DNA of 10,231 nt, from NCBI GenBank assembly GCA_025963425.1, contig JAOPUQ010000299.1, forward strand, positions 1-10,231, read 5' to 3'. The notes under the pieces are model-generated. The model ran no database searches and was not told the DNA's origin. It saw nothing but the letters and a program-made list of their open reading frames with translations. The DNA is from Modestobacter sp. (GTDB taxonomy: Bacteria; Actinomycetota; Actinomycetes; Mycobacteriales; Geodermatophilaceae). The position numbers were made by a program, and so were the translations under genes. Below, piece after piece: positions 1-6,607 of the stretch (position 1 is its first letter; each line of letters opens with the position of its first letter).

Positions 1-5
1 TCGCC

Positions 6-2492
6 ATGGACGACGTGGACGGCGTCGACACCCGGCAGCGGCTCGTCGTGGTCGGCAACGGCATGGCCGGTGCGCGGCTGGTCGAGGAGGTGCTCGAGCG
101 CGGCGGCGGCGAGCAGTTCGCGATCACGGTGTTCGGTGAGGAGCCGCACGGCAACTACAACCGGATCATGCTCTCGCCGGTGCTGGCCGGCGAGGAGCAT
201 GAGGACGCCATCGTCCTCAACAGCCACGACTGGTACACCGACAACGGTGTCACGCTGCGGCCCGGCGTCCGGGTCGAGCGGATCGACGTTGCGGCCAAGC
301 AGGTGCACGCCGACGACGGCTCGGTCGCTCCCTACGACCACCTGGTGCTGGCCACCGGCAGTCGGTCGTTCATCCCGCCGATGGCCGGCGTGCGGGCCGA
401 GGACGGCGGTCTGCTGCCCGGGGTCTTCGGCTTCCGCACCATCGACGAGACCCGGGCCCTGCTCGCCGCCGCCGCGACGCACGAACGAGCCGTCGTGATG
501 GGCGGCGGGCTGCTCGGTCTCGAGGCGGCCCGGGCCCTGCAGACGCACGGCATGCAGGTCGAGCTCGTGCACGCCGCGCCGTACCTGATGAACGCCCAGC
601 TGGACCCCGAGGCCGGGGCGATCCTGAAGAGGAGCGTCGAGTCCCTCGGCATCACCGTGCACCTGGAGGTCGTCGCCTCGGAGGTGGTCGGGCCGGACCG
701 CATGCGCGGCGTCGTGCTGGCCGACGGGCGGCGGATCGACGCCGACCTGCTGGTGGTCGCCGCGGGCGTCCGCCCCAACACCGACGTGGCCGTCCGCTCC
801 GGGCTGGAGGTCCAGCGCGCGGTGATCGTCGACGACCAGCTCCGCACCGACGACCCCGACGTCTACGCGATCGGGGAGTGCGCGCAGCACCGCGGCGAGG
901 TGTACGGCCTGGTCGCGCCGGCCTGGGAGCACGCCCGGGTGCTGGCCGACGTGCTCACCGGCACCGACCCCACGGCCGAGTACCACGGCAGCCGGACGGC
1001 GACCAAGCTCAAGGTGGCCGGCGTCGACGTGGCCGTCATGGGGATCAACACCCCCGAGCGGGACGACGACGAGTTCCTGGTCATCTCCGAGCCCAGGCGC
1101 GGCGTGCACCTGTCGGTGGTCATCCGCGACGACCGGCTGATGGGCGCGACCCTGCTCGGCGACACCCGCAAGGTCGCCTTCCTGACCCAGGCGTTCGACC
1201 GCGGCAGCCCGCTGCCCGCGGAGCGGATCCGGCTGCTGGTCGATCTCTCCGACGGCGCCGAGGAGGTCGGGGTCGCCGAGATGCCCGGTGACTCGCAGGT
1301 CTGCAATTGCAACGGCATCTCCAAGCAGACGATCTGCGACACCGTCGCCGACGGGTGCACCAGCGTGGGGGCGGTCATGGACCGCACCCGGGCCGGCAAG
1401 GGTTGCGGGTCGTGCAAGGGCCTGGTCAAGCAGGTCGTGGCGTGGGCCGCCCCCGGTGACGTCAGCGAGGACGCGTCGGCCGGCTGGTACGTGCCGGGCA
1501 TCCCGCTGGCCAAGCCCGAGCTGATCGCCGCGATCCGCGAGCAGGACCTGCGCAGCGTCTCCGCGGTCTTCGCCGCCCTGGCGCCCGGGGGGGCGGAGGA
1601 GGCCAGGTCGAAGATGGGCCTGACCTCCCTGCTGCGGATGCTCTGGGGCAGCGAGTACGTCCAGGAGAACGACGCCAAGTTCATCAACGACCGGGTGCAC
1701 GCCAACATCCAGCGCGACGGCACGTTCTCCGTCGTCCCGCAGATCAAGGGCGGGGTGACCACCCCGGCCCAGCTGCGGAAGATCGCCGACGTCGCGGAGA
1801 AGTACGAGGTGCCGATGGTCAAGATCACCGGTGGCCAGCGGATCGACCTGCTCGGGGTCCGCAAGGAGGACCTTCCGGCGATGTGGCAGGACCTGGGCAT
1901 GCCCTCGGGCTACGCCTACGGCAAGAGCTTCCGCACGGTGAAGACCTGTGTGGGCACCGACTTCTGCCGCTTCGGCCTGGGCGACTCGACCCAGCTGGGC
2001 ATCGACATCGAGACCCGGTTCCAGGGCATCGAGAGCCCGGCGAAGATGAAGCTCGCCGTGGTCGGCTGCCCGCGCAACTGCGCCGAGGCCTACGTCAAGG
2101 ACGTCGGCGTCGTGGCGGTCGGAGGTGGTAAGTGGGAGGTCTACGTCGGCGGCGCCGCCGGGGCCACCATCCGCAAGGGTGACCTGCTGGCCACCGTCGA
2201 CTCACCCGAGGCGGTGCTGCAGCTGACCGGCCGGTTCATGCAGTACTACCGGGAGAACGGCAACTGGCTGGAGCGCACGTACGACTTCGTGCCGCGGGTC
2301 GGGCTGGAGAAGCTCGGCCAGGTGCTGCTCGAGGACAGCGAGGGCATCTGCGCCGACCTGGACTCACGTCTTCAGCGCTCGATCGATGCATACGTGGACC
2401 CGTGGGGGCAGGACGCCGCCCAGCCGGCCACGCCGGGACAGTTCCGCACCGCCCTGCCGCTGGCCGACCTGCCGGAGGTGCCGGTCCGATGA
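6..2492 (+). CDS. nirB: NADH-dependent assimilatory nitrite reductase, large subunit
   Basis: Cytoplasmic siroheme enzyme that reduces nitrite to ammonium with NADH, as the large partner of NirD. The 828 residues match the family's usual length (E. coli NirB is about 850). Order of domains seen: an FAD-binding Rossmann motif GNGMAG at residues 17-22; a second nucleotide-binding motif GGGLLGLE at 166-173; a BFD-like [2Fe-2S] cysteine set C433, C435, C467 and C470; and the C-terminal nitrite/sulfite reductase half. That half carries the 4Fe-4S/siroheme ligands in the Cys-x5-Cys and Cys-x3-Cys pattern (C648, C654, C688, C692). All key cysteines are present, so the enzyme should be active. It overlaps nirD by ATGA, which implies one translationally coupled operon. 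Only five bases precede the ATG, so the ribosome binding site and promoter are outside the window and a slightly more upstream start cannot be excluded. Confidence 0.97.
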   Translation: MDDVDGVDTRQRLVVVGNGMAGARLVEEVLERGGGEQFAITVFGEEPHGNYNRIMLSPVLAGEEHEDAIVLNSHDWYTDNGVTLRPGVRVERIDVAAKQVHADDGSVAPYDHLVLATGSRSFIPPMAGVRAEDGGLLPGVFGFRTIDETRALLAAAATHERAVVMGGGLLGLEAARALQTHGMQVELVHAAPYLMNAQLDPEAGAILKRSVESLGITVHLEVVASEVVGPDRMRGVVLADGRRIDADLLVVAAGVRPNTDVAVRSGLEVQRAVIVDDQLRTDDPDVYAIGECAQHRGEVYGLVAPAWEHARVLADVLTGTDPTAEYHGSRTATKLKVAGVDVAVMGINTPERDDDEFLVISEPRRGVHLSVVIRDDRLMGATLLGDTRKVAFLTQAFDRGSPLPAERIRLLVDLSDGAEEVGVAEMPGDSQVCNCNGISKQTICDTVADGCTSVGAVMDRTRAGKGCGSCKGLVKQVVAWAAPGDVSEDASAGWYVPGIPLAKPELIAAIREQDLRSVSAVFAALAPGGAEEARSKMGLTSLLRMLWGSEYVQENDAKFINDRVHANIQRDGTFSVVPQIKGGVTTPAQLRKIADVAEKYEVPMVKITGGQRIDLLGVRKEDLPAMWQDLGMPSGYAYGKSFRTVKTCVGTDFCRFGLGDSTQLGIDIETRFQGIESPAKMKLAVVGCPRNCAEAYVKDVGVVAVGGGKWEVYVGGAAGATIRKGDLLATVDSPEAVLQLTGRFMQYYRENGNWLERTYDFVPRVGLEKLGQVLLEDSEGICADLDSRLQRSIDAYVDPWGQDAAQPATPGQFRTALPLADLPEVPVR

Positions 2493-2836
2493 GCCTCACC
2501 CACACCGAGGCGCCTCCCGCCACGGCGGCCGAGCCGACGGCGTACGGCGTCGGCCGGGTGGACGACGTCCCGCCGGGGGAGGGCCGGGCGTTCGTCGCCG
2601 GCGGCACCCAGGTGGCGGTGTTCCGGTTGCGCGACGGCTCGCTGCACGCCACCCAGGCGGCCTGCCCGCACGCCGGCGGACCGCTGGCCGACGGTCAGAC
2701 CGACGCGGACGTGCTGGTCTGCCCGCTGCACCTGTACGCCTACCGGTGGTCCGACGGCAGCGCCACCGGGAACGTCGGCCCGGTCCGGCTGTACCCGGTC
2801 CGCGACGTCGACGGGGAGCTGGTCGTCACCGTCTGA
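2489..2836 (+). CDS. nirD: Nitrite reductase small subunit, Rieske [2Fe-2S] type
   Basis: Small partner of NirB, 115 residues and close to the family norm of about 110. The Rieske signature is complete: C59-P-H61 and C78-P-L-H81, spaced as in [2Fe-2S] Rieske proteins. The first 20 or so residues are a low-complexity Ala/Pro/Thr stretch. The start chosen is the ATG whose last bases overlap the nirB stop (ATGA). A GGAGG at 2474-2478 lies 10 nt upstream, inside nirB, and suits coupled translation. The same frame is open further upstream (from 2402), but that part lies entirely within nirB and is not needed. The role of electron transfer or complex stability in NirBD is family knowledge. The intact ligands suggest a real cluster here, unlike enterobacterial NirD, whose Rieske fold lacks the ligand residues. 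Confidence 0.95.
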   Translation: MSLTHTEAPPATAAEPTAYGVGRVDDVPPGEGRAFVAGGTQVAVFRLRDGSLHATQAACPHAGGPLADGQTDADVLVCPLHLYAYRWSDGSATGNVGPVRLYPVRDVDGELVVTV

Positions 2837-3027
2837 TCGCTTCGGGAGGCGTTCCTCGGCCAGTGCGACGCCGTCCGGCCCGAGCACCGTGACACCGGCG
2901 AGGACAGCTCGGTGAGCGCCGGCCGGGCCGGCTCGGCGCATGCCGGGTCGCAGGCGATGGACACCGTGCGGCCCTCCCCGGCGGGCCAGTCGTCGGCCGC
3001 GGCAGCGACGGCCGGCAGGCGCCCGGC
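2837..3027 (-). other. Short intergenic stretch with a possible frameshifted coding remnant
   Basis: This lies between the convergent stops of nirD and the unknown protein. On the - strand, directly after the TGA at 3030-3028 and in the same frame, the DNA reads through a protein-like stretch with G/C at almost every third position. It includes SIACDPACAEPARPALTEL at about 2961-2905. The protein-like text then seems to continue in another frame as GVTVLGPDGVALAEERLPKR, ending near 2843. No start codon, ribosome site or recognisable family was found. It could be a decayed gene end or a chance product of high GC. An inverted repeat (GCCGGC twice, 2918-2932) lacks a T-run, so no convincing terminator is visible. 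Confidence 0.2.
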
Positions 3028-3825
3028 TCAGGAGGCGGCGAGGTCCAGGTCGGCGAGCCCGGTGAGGACGTCGTCCTCCCGCATGAAGTCCAGCGCGAGC
3101 AGCCGGTGCACCAGTACGCCCCGGCGGGTCAGCCGCAGGTCGGCCGGGCGCAGCCGGGGCAGCACGGCACCGCCGAGCCGGGGGACCGCCGGCGGCGGAT
3201 CGAGGAGGCCGGCGAGCTGCAGGTCGGCGAGGTCCTGCCGCGCGCCCCAGGCCCGCCAGCTGCGGGGCTCGTCGTCCAGCGGGGTCAACGGCAGCGGCGC
3301 GCGCTCCCGGCGGCCGACGGCGGCCAGCAGGGCCAGCTGCCGCCAGCTGCAGGACCCGGCGAGGTGCAGGGCGCGGTCGGCGAGGGCGGGGTCGATGTCC
3401 GGGGAGACGGCGACCTCGGCGACCAGGTACCCCAGGTGCCGCACCCGCCGGTCCTCGGTCGTGTCCCGCGCCGCCCGGACGACCGACTCGACCAGCCGCT
3501 CGGCCGAGGACCGGGCCATCGACCGCACGCTGAAGAAGCCGTCGGTGCGCACCGCCCGCCCCTGGTGGGACCGGGTGACCGCCAGCTCGGCCGCGAAGGC
3601 CAGCACCGCGCCGGCCCGGGCGCGTTCCCAGGTCAGCGGCAGGTCGGCGGCCGTCGTCGCCGCGTCCCGCAGGACGGCGGAGAGCCGGTCGTCGAGCTGG
3701 ACGACGGCGGAGCTGGGGTCGAAGAGGAGGCCGGCGACCGCACGGCTCATGGAGCCGGCGACCAGTTCCCCCGTCTCGACCAGGTGCCGCCCTGCTGCCG
3801 CTTCGCCATCGAGATAGTCCTGCAC
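3028..3825 (-). CDS. Protein of unknown function inside the nitrate/nitrite cluster
   Basis: Not recognised as a named family. From the GTG at 3825 it has 265 residues, is rich in Ala, Leu and Arg, and has no membrane segment and no signal peptide, so it looks like a soluble, mostly helical protein. Its middle has a run of helices rich in charged residues ending in a CSWRQLALLAAVGR segment. The C-terminal third has RLTRRGVLVHRLL, which could be a small helical or winged element. The segment around the SWRQL motif reminds me of widespread bacterial hypothetical proteins with a similar SYRQL motif, but I cannot name a function. It is flanked by nirBD and narK. The frame is open up to a TTG at 3909, but that extension is Arg/Pro-rich, begins with a rare start codon, and runs into the regulatory element upstream of narK. 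The GTG at 3825 has no strong Shine-Dalgarno, so the start is uncertain. Confidence 0.72.
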   Translation of the reverse strand: MQDYLDGEAAAGRHLVETGELVAGSMSRAVAGLLFDPSSAVVQLDDRLSAVLRDAATTAADLPLTWERARAGAVLAFAAELAVTRSHQGRAVRTDGFFSVRSMARSSAERLVESVVRAARDTTEDRRVRHLGYLVAEVAVSPDIDPALADRALHLAGSCSWRQLALLAAVGRRERAPLPLTPLDDEPRSWRAWGARQDLADLQLAGLLDPPPAVPRLGGAVLPRLRPADLRLTRRGVLVHRLLALDFMREDDVLTGLADLDLAAS

Positions 3826-3899
3826 GCGGCGATCATGGCGGCTGAGCGCCGTCCCTGCACCCGGCCGGCGCCGTTCCTCACCACAGCGGGGCAGCCGCG

Positions 3900-3948
3900 G
3901 TGAGCACAACGGAACACACGCTCATCCCGTGGGCAACCACCCGGGAAC
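3900..3948 (+). promoter_or_regulatory. Putative GlnR-type binding element upstream of narK
   Basis: Pentamers resembling the actinobacterial GlnR box (gTnAC-n6-GaAAC) occur at exact 11-bp steps: GTGAG at 3900, GGAAC at 3911, an unmatched TCATC at 3922, GCAAC at 3933 and GGAAC at 3944. The element ends 22 bp before the narK ATG. A matching element sits 22 bp before nnaR. Each pentamer deviates by one base from the consensus, so this is a candidate and not a proven site. It could equally be a binding site for NnaR, which is thought to act together with GlnR on such genes. Confidence 0.38.
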
Positions 3949-3970
3949 CCCGGCTCGGGACTCTTCCGCC

Positions 3971-5359
3971 ATGGCCGCGAGCATCGAGACCACCACCGCC
4001 CCTCCCGTAGCCCCCCAGGCCGGCGGCCGGCTGGGCGGTCGGTGGATCGACGACTGGCGCCCCGAGGACCCGCAGTTCTGGGAGCAGACCGGCAGGGGCG
4101 TCGCCCGCCGCAACCTGTTCTTCTCGGTGTTCTCCGAGCACATCGGCTTCTCCATCTGGAGTCTGTGGTCGGTGATGGTGCTGTTCCTGCCCGAGCCGGT
4201 GTTCGGCATCGACCCGGCCGGCAAGTTCCTGCTCACCACCGTGCCGACGGCGCTGGGCTCGTTCGTGCGGCTGCCCTACACCTTCGCCGTCGCCACGTTC
4301 GGCGGCCGCAACTGGACGATCGTGAGCGCCGCGCTGCTGCTCGTCCCGACCATCGCCACCGCGATCGTGTTCGAGCCCGGGGTCTCGTTCACCACGCTGC
4401 TGGTCGTCTCCTGCCTGGCCGGCGTGGGCGGCGGCAACTTCGCCAGCTCGATGACCAACATCAACGCCTTCTACCCGACCCGGCTCAAGGGCTGGGCGCT
4501 CGGGCTCAACGCCGGTGGGGGCAACCTCGGCGTCCCGGTCATCCAGCTGATCGGCCTGCTGGTGCTGGCCACGGCCGGCGCGGACCACCCGCGGGTCGTG
4601 CTGCTGGTCTACATCCCGTTCATCGTGATCGCCGCGGTCGGCGCCGCCCTGGTCATGGACAACCTGACGACGGCGCGCAACCAGCCCCGCGCGATGCGGG
4701 AGGCGACCCGCCAGCCGCACACCTGGATCATGTCCTTCCTCTACATCGGCACGTTCGGGTCGTTCATCGGCTTCGGCTTCGCCTTCGGGCAGGTGCTGCA
4801 GAACCAGTTCGCCGAGGACTTCGCGACCCCGCTGGCCGCCGCGCAGCTCACCTGGCTCGGGCCGCTGCTGGGCTCGCTGATCCGGCCGCTCGGCGGCTCG
4901 CTGGCCGATCGCTTCGGCGGCGCCAGGATCACCTTCGTCACCTTCATCGCGATGGCCATCGGCGCGGCGATCGTGCTGACCGCCAGCCGGGTCGAGTCGC
5001 TGCCGCTGTTCCTGCTGGGCTTCGTGCTGCTTTTCGTCCTCAGCGGGGTCGGCAACGGCTCGACCTACAAGATGATCCCGGCGATCTTCCGGGCCGAGGC
5101 GATGGACGCGGTCGGCGCCGGCACCGACTCGGCGGCCGCCGACAAGCAGGCGCTGCGGATGTCCGGCGCCCTGATCGGCATCGCGGGGGCGGTCGGCGCG
5201 TTCGGCGGGGTCCTGGTGAACCTCGCCTTCCGGCAGTCGTTCCTCTCCACCGGCAGTGGGGACGGCGCCTACATGGCCTTCATCGCGTTCTACGTCGTCT
5301 GCGTCGTCGTCACCTGGGTCGTCTACCTACGACCGGGAAACCGGCTGTCCGGCGTCTGA
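3971..5359 (+). CDS. narK: NarK-family nitrate/nitrite transporter (MFS)
   Basis: Inner-membrane transporter of the nitrate/nitrite porter family, 462 residues with the usual pattern of about twelve hydrophobic segments. Both nitrate signature motifs are present: GVGGGNFASSMTNIN at 151-165 and GVGNGSTYK at 359-367. The two substrate-binding arginines expected in the family fit R100 (FVRLPY) and R305 (LIRPLGG). The N-terminus has the family-like tract with Trp and Glu-Asp-Pro-x-Phe-Trp before TM1. The ATG at 3971 was chosen over an in-frame GTG at 3929 because the GTG has no nearby Shine-Dalgarno and would place the GlnR-like element inside the gene. A weak CGGGA lies about 11 nt before the ATG. 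The gene converges with nnaR, only 10 bp away. Next to nirBD it most likely imports nitrate, or nitrite, for assimilation; transport direction cannot be read from sequence. Confidence 0.95.
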   Translation: MAASIETTTAPPVAPQAGGRLGGRWIDDWRPEDPQFWEQTGRGVARRNLFFSVFSEHIGFSIWSLWSVMVLFLPEPVFGIDPAGKFLLTTVPTALGSFVRLPYTFAVATFGGRNWTIVSAALLLVPTIATAIVFEPGVSFTTLLVVSCLAGVGGGNFASSMTNINAFYPTRLKGWALGLNAGGGNLGVPVIQLIGLLVLATAGADHPRVVLLVYIPFIVIAAVGAALVMDNLTTARNQPRAMREATRQPHTWIMSFLYIGTFGSFIGFGFAFGQVLQNQFAEDFATPLAAAQLTWLGPLLGSLIRPLGGSLADRFGGARITFVTFIAMAIGAAIVLTASRVESLPLFLLGFVLLFVLSGVGNGSTYKMIPAIFRAEAMDAVGAGTDSAAADKQALRMSGALIGIAGAVGAFGGVLVNLAFRQSFLSTGSGDGAYMAFIAFYVVCVVVTWVVYLRPGNRLSGV

Positions 5360-5369
5360 GTCCGTCCCC

Positions 5370-6524
5370 TCACACAGCCAGGCGGTAGCCGCGCTTGACG
5401 ACGGTCTCCACGATCGGGGCGCCCAGCCCCGCCCGCAGCCGGGTCACTGCCATCTCCACGGCGTGCGCGTCCCCGCCGCCGGACAGCTCACCGAGCAGGT
5501 CGGCGCGGGAGACCACCGCACCGGGACGGCGGCCCAGCGCCCGCAGCACCGCCATCGGGCCCGGGGCCAGCTCCACCAGCCGCCCGTCGAGCACCACGGC
5601 GTACCCACGCACCTGCACCGTGTGCGGCCCGGAGGTGAGCACCGGGTCCCGCTCGGGCAGCCGGGCCACGACCTCCCGGGCCAGCGCACCCAGCCGGGCG
5701 CGCTCCGGCTGTACCGTCGCCACCCCCGCGGCCTCCAGCGGAGCGGCCGTCACCGGCCCGACGCACACCGGCAGCACGCTGTCGGCGAAGGCGGCGAGCA
5801 CCCCGGCCCGCACGCCCTCCTCGGCGGCCACCTGCAGCAGGCTGGCCGCGGCCGGGGCGCTGGTGAAGGCGACGGCGTCGACGCCGCGCGCGGCGATCAC
5901 GGTGACCAGCCGGCGCAGCGGTGCGGTGTCCTCCGGCAGCACCCACCGGTAGACCGGCACCTGGATGACGTCCGCGCCGGCCTCGCGCAGCCCGGACACC
6001 AGGTCCGGCAGTGGGTCGCCGTGCAGCTGGACGGCGATCCGGCGCCCGGGCAGCGGCCCCTCCCTGCCTGCGAGCAGGTGCTCGAGTACCTCCGCGGAGC
6101 TCTCCGATGCCGGGGACCAGGCGTCGACGAGGCCGGCGCCGCGGATCGCGCCGCGCGCCTTCGGTCCACGGGCCAGCACCCGCGCCCCGGCCAGGTGCTG
6201 GCGCAGCGGCAGGTCCCAGGCCTCGGCGGCCTCCAGCCAGCCGCGGAAGCCCACCCCGGTGGTGGCGACCACCAGGTCGACCGGCGCGGCCAGCACCTCG
6301 CGGGTCGCCGACACCAGGTCCGCGTCGTCGGCCAGCGGCACGATCCGGATGGCCGGGGCGTAGAGCACCCGGGCACCGCGGCGGTCCAGCAGCGCCCCGA
6401 GCTCCTCCCGGCGCCGGGCGGCGGTCACCGCGACGGTGTAGCCGGCCAGGGGCAGCAGCTCGGTGTCCGGGGTAGTGCCGTCCAGCGGGCTGTCCACCGG
6501 GATGTCACGCGAGCTCTCGGTCAC
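5370..6524 (-). CDS. nnaR: NnaR-type nitrate/nitrite assimilation regulator (HemD-like domain plus winged helix)
   Basis: 384 residues in two parts. Residues 25 to about 290 match the uroporphyrinogen-III synthase (HemD) fold, with AGYTVAVTAARR near the start and the two-lobed alpha/beta pattern. Residues 297-384 form an OmpR/PhoB-type winged helix (VELAPGPMAVLRAL, AVVSRADLLGEL, VETVVKRGYRL). This fusion is known from actinobacteria, for example Rv0260c beside narK3 in M. tuberculosis and NnaR of Streptomyces and Mycobacterium, which co-activates nitrate/nitrite genes with GlnR. Position next to narK and nirBD supports that role. Whether the HemD part is still catalytic or senses a tetrapyrrole intermediate is unknown. 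The GTG start is chosen by family-like length. It sits in a hairpin and lacks a well-spaced Shine-Dalgarno, so a later GTG at 6497 is possible. The open frame extends upstream to 7895 only because it runs antisense-like within the transporter gene. Confidence 0.92.
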   Translation of the reverse strand: MTESSRDIPVDSPLDGTTPDTELLPLAGYTVAVTAARRREELGALLDRRGARVLYAPAIRIVPLADDADLVSATREVLAAPVDLVVATTGVGFRGWLEAAEAWDLPLRQHLAGARVLARGPKARGAIRGAGLVDAWSPASESSAEVLEHLLAGREGPLPGRRIAVQLHGDPLPDLVSGLREAGADVIQVPVYRWVLPEDTAPLRRLVTVIAARGVDAVAFTSAPAAASLLQVAAEEGVRAGVLAAFADSVLPVCVGPVTAAPLEAAGVATVQPERARLGALAREVVARLPERDPVLTSGPHTVQVRGYAVVLDGRLVELAPGPMAVLRALGRRPGAVVSRADLLGELSGGGDAHAVEMAVTRLRAGLGAPIVETVVKRGYRLAV

Positions 6525-6542
6525 CCCGCCATGGTGCGGGGT
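6523..6542 (-). promoter_or_regulatory. Hairpin covering the nnaR start codon
   Basis: On the - strand, ACCCCGC (6542-6536), a six-base loop ACCATG and GCGGGGT (6529-6523) form a perfect 7-bp stem. The 3' arm contains the first two bases of the GTG start. Such a stem in the mRNA would mask the start and could limit translation. It may instead mean that the true start lies further downstream. Confidence 0.35.
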
Positions 6543-6546
6543 CGGT

Positions 6547-6584
6547 GTTCCAACGGTGTGACGGGCACCCGTCCCCGGCGTGCC
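6547..6584 (-). promoter_or_regulatory. Putative GlnR-type binding element upstream of nnaR
   Basis: Read on the - strand at 11-bp steps: GGCAC (6584-6580), GACGG (6573-6569, poor), GTCAC (6562-6558, perfect half-site) and GGAAC (6551-6547, one mismatch). The strong pair GTCAC-n6-GGAAC ends 22 bp before the nnaR GTG, the same distance as for narK. This implies common control by GlnR or by NnaR itself. Function is inferred from consensus and spacing only. Confidence 0.4.
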
Positions 6585-6607
6585 GTCCGGCTGGCGCTGG
6601 GCGGAGC

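Noticed and set aside
863..1900. 345-codon open frame on the - strand opposite nirB
   Set aside because: High-GC shadow; nirB has every expected motif through this stretch and the antisense translation is Ser/Arg/Pro-rich.
2918..2932. Inverted repeat GCCGGC-CGG-GCCGGC as a terminator for nirBD
   Set aside because: Stem of only 6 bp and no T-run on either side; such repeats are frequent in this base composition.
3106..3903. Open frames on the + strand opposite the unknown protein (also 2912-3817)
   Set aside because: Gly/Arg/Gln-rich or Ser/Arg-rich text. The - strand frame has the more natural amino-acid composition and helical periodicity.
3929..3970. GTG at 3929 as the narK start
   Set aside because: No suitable Shine-Dalgarno, a non-conserved extension, and it would lie inside the GlnR-like element; ATG 3971 fits better.
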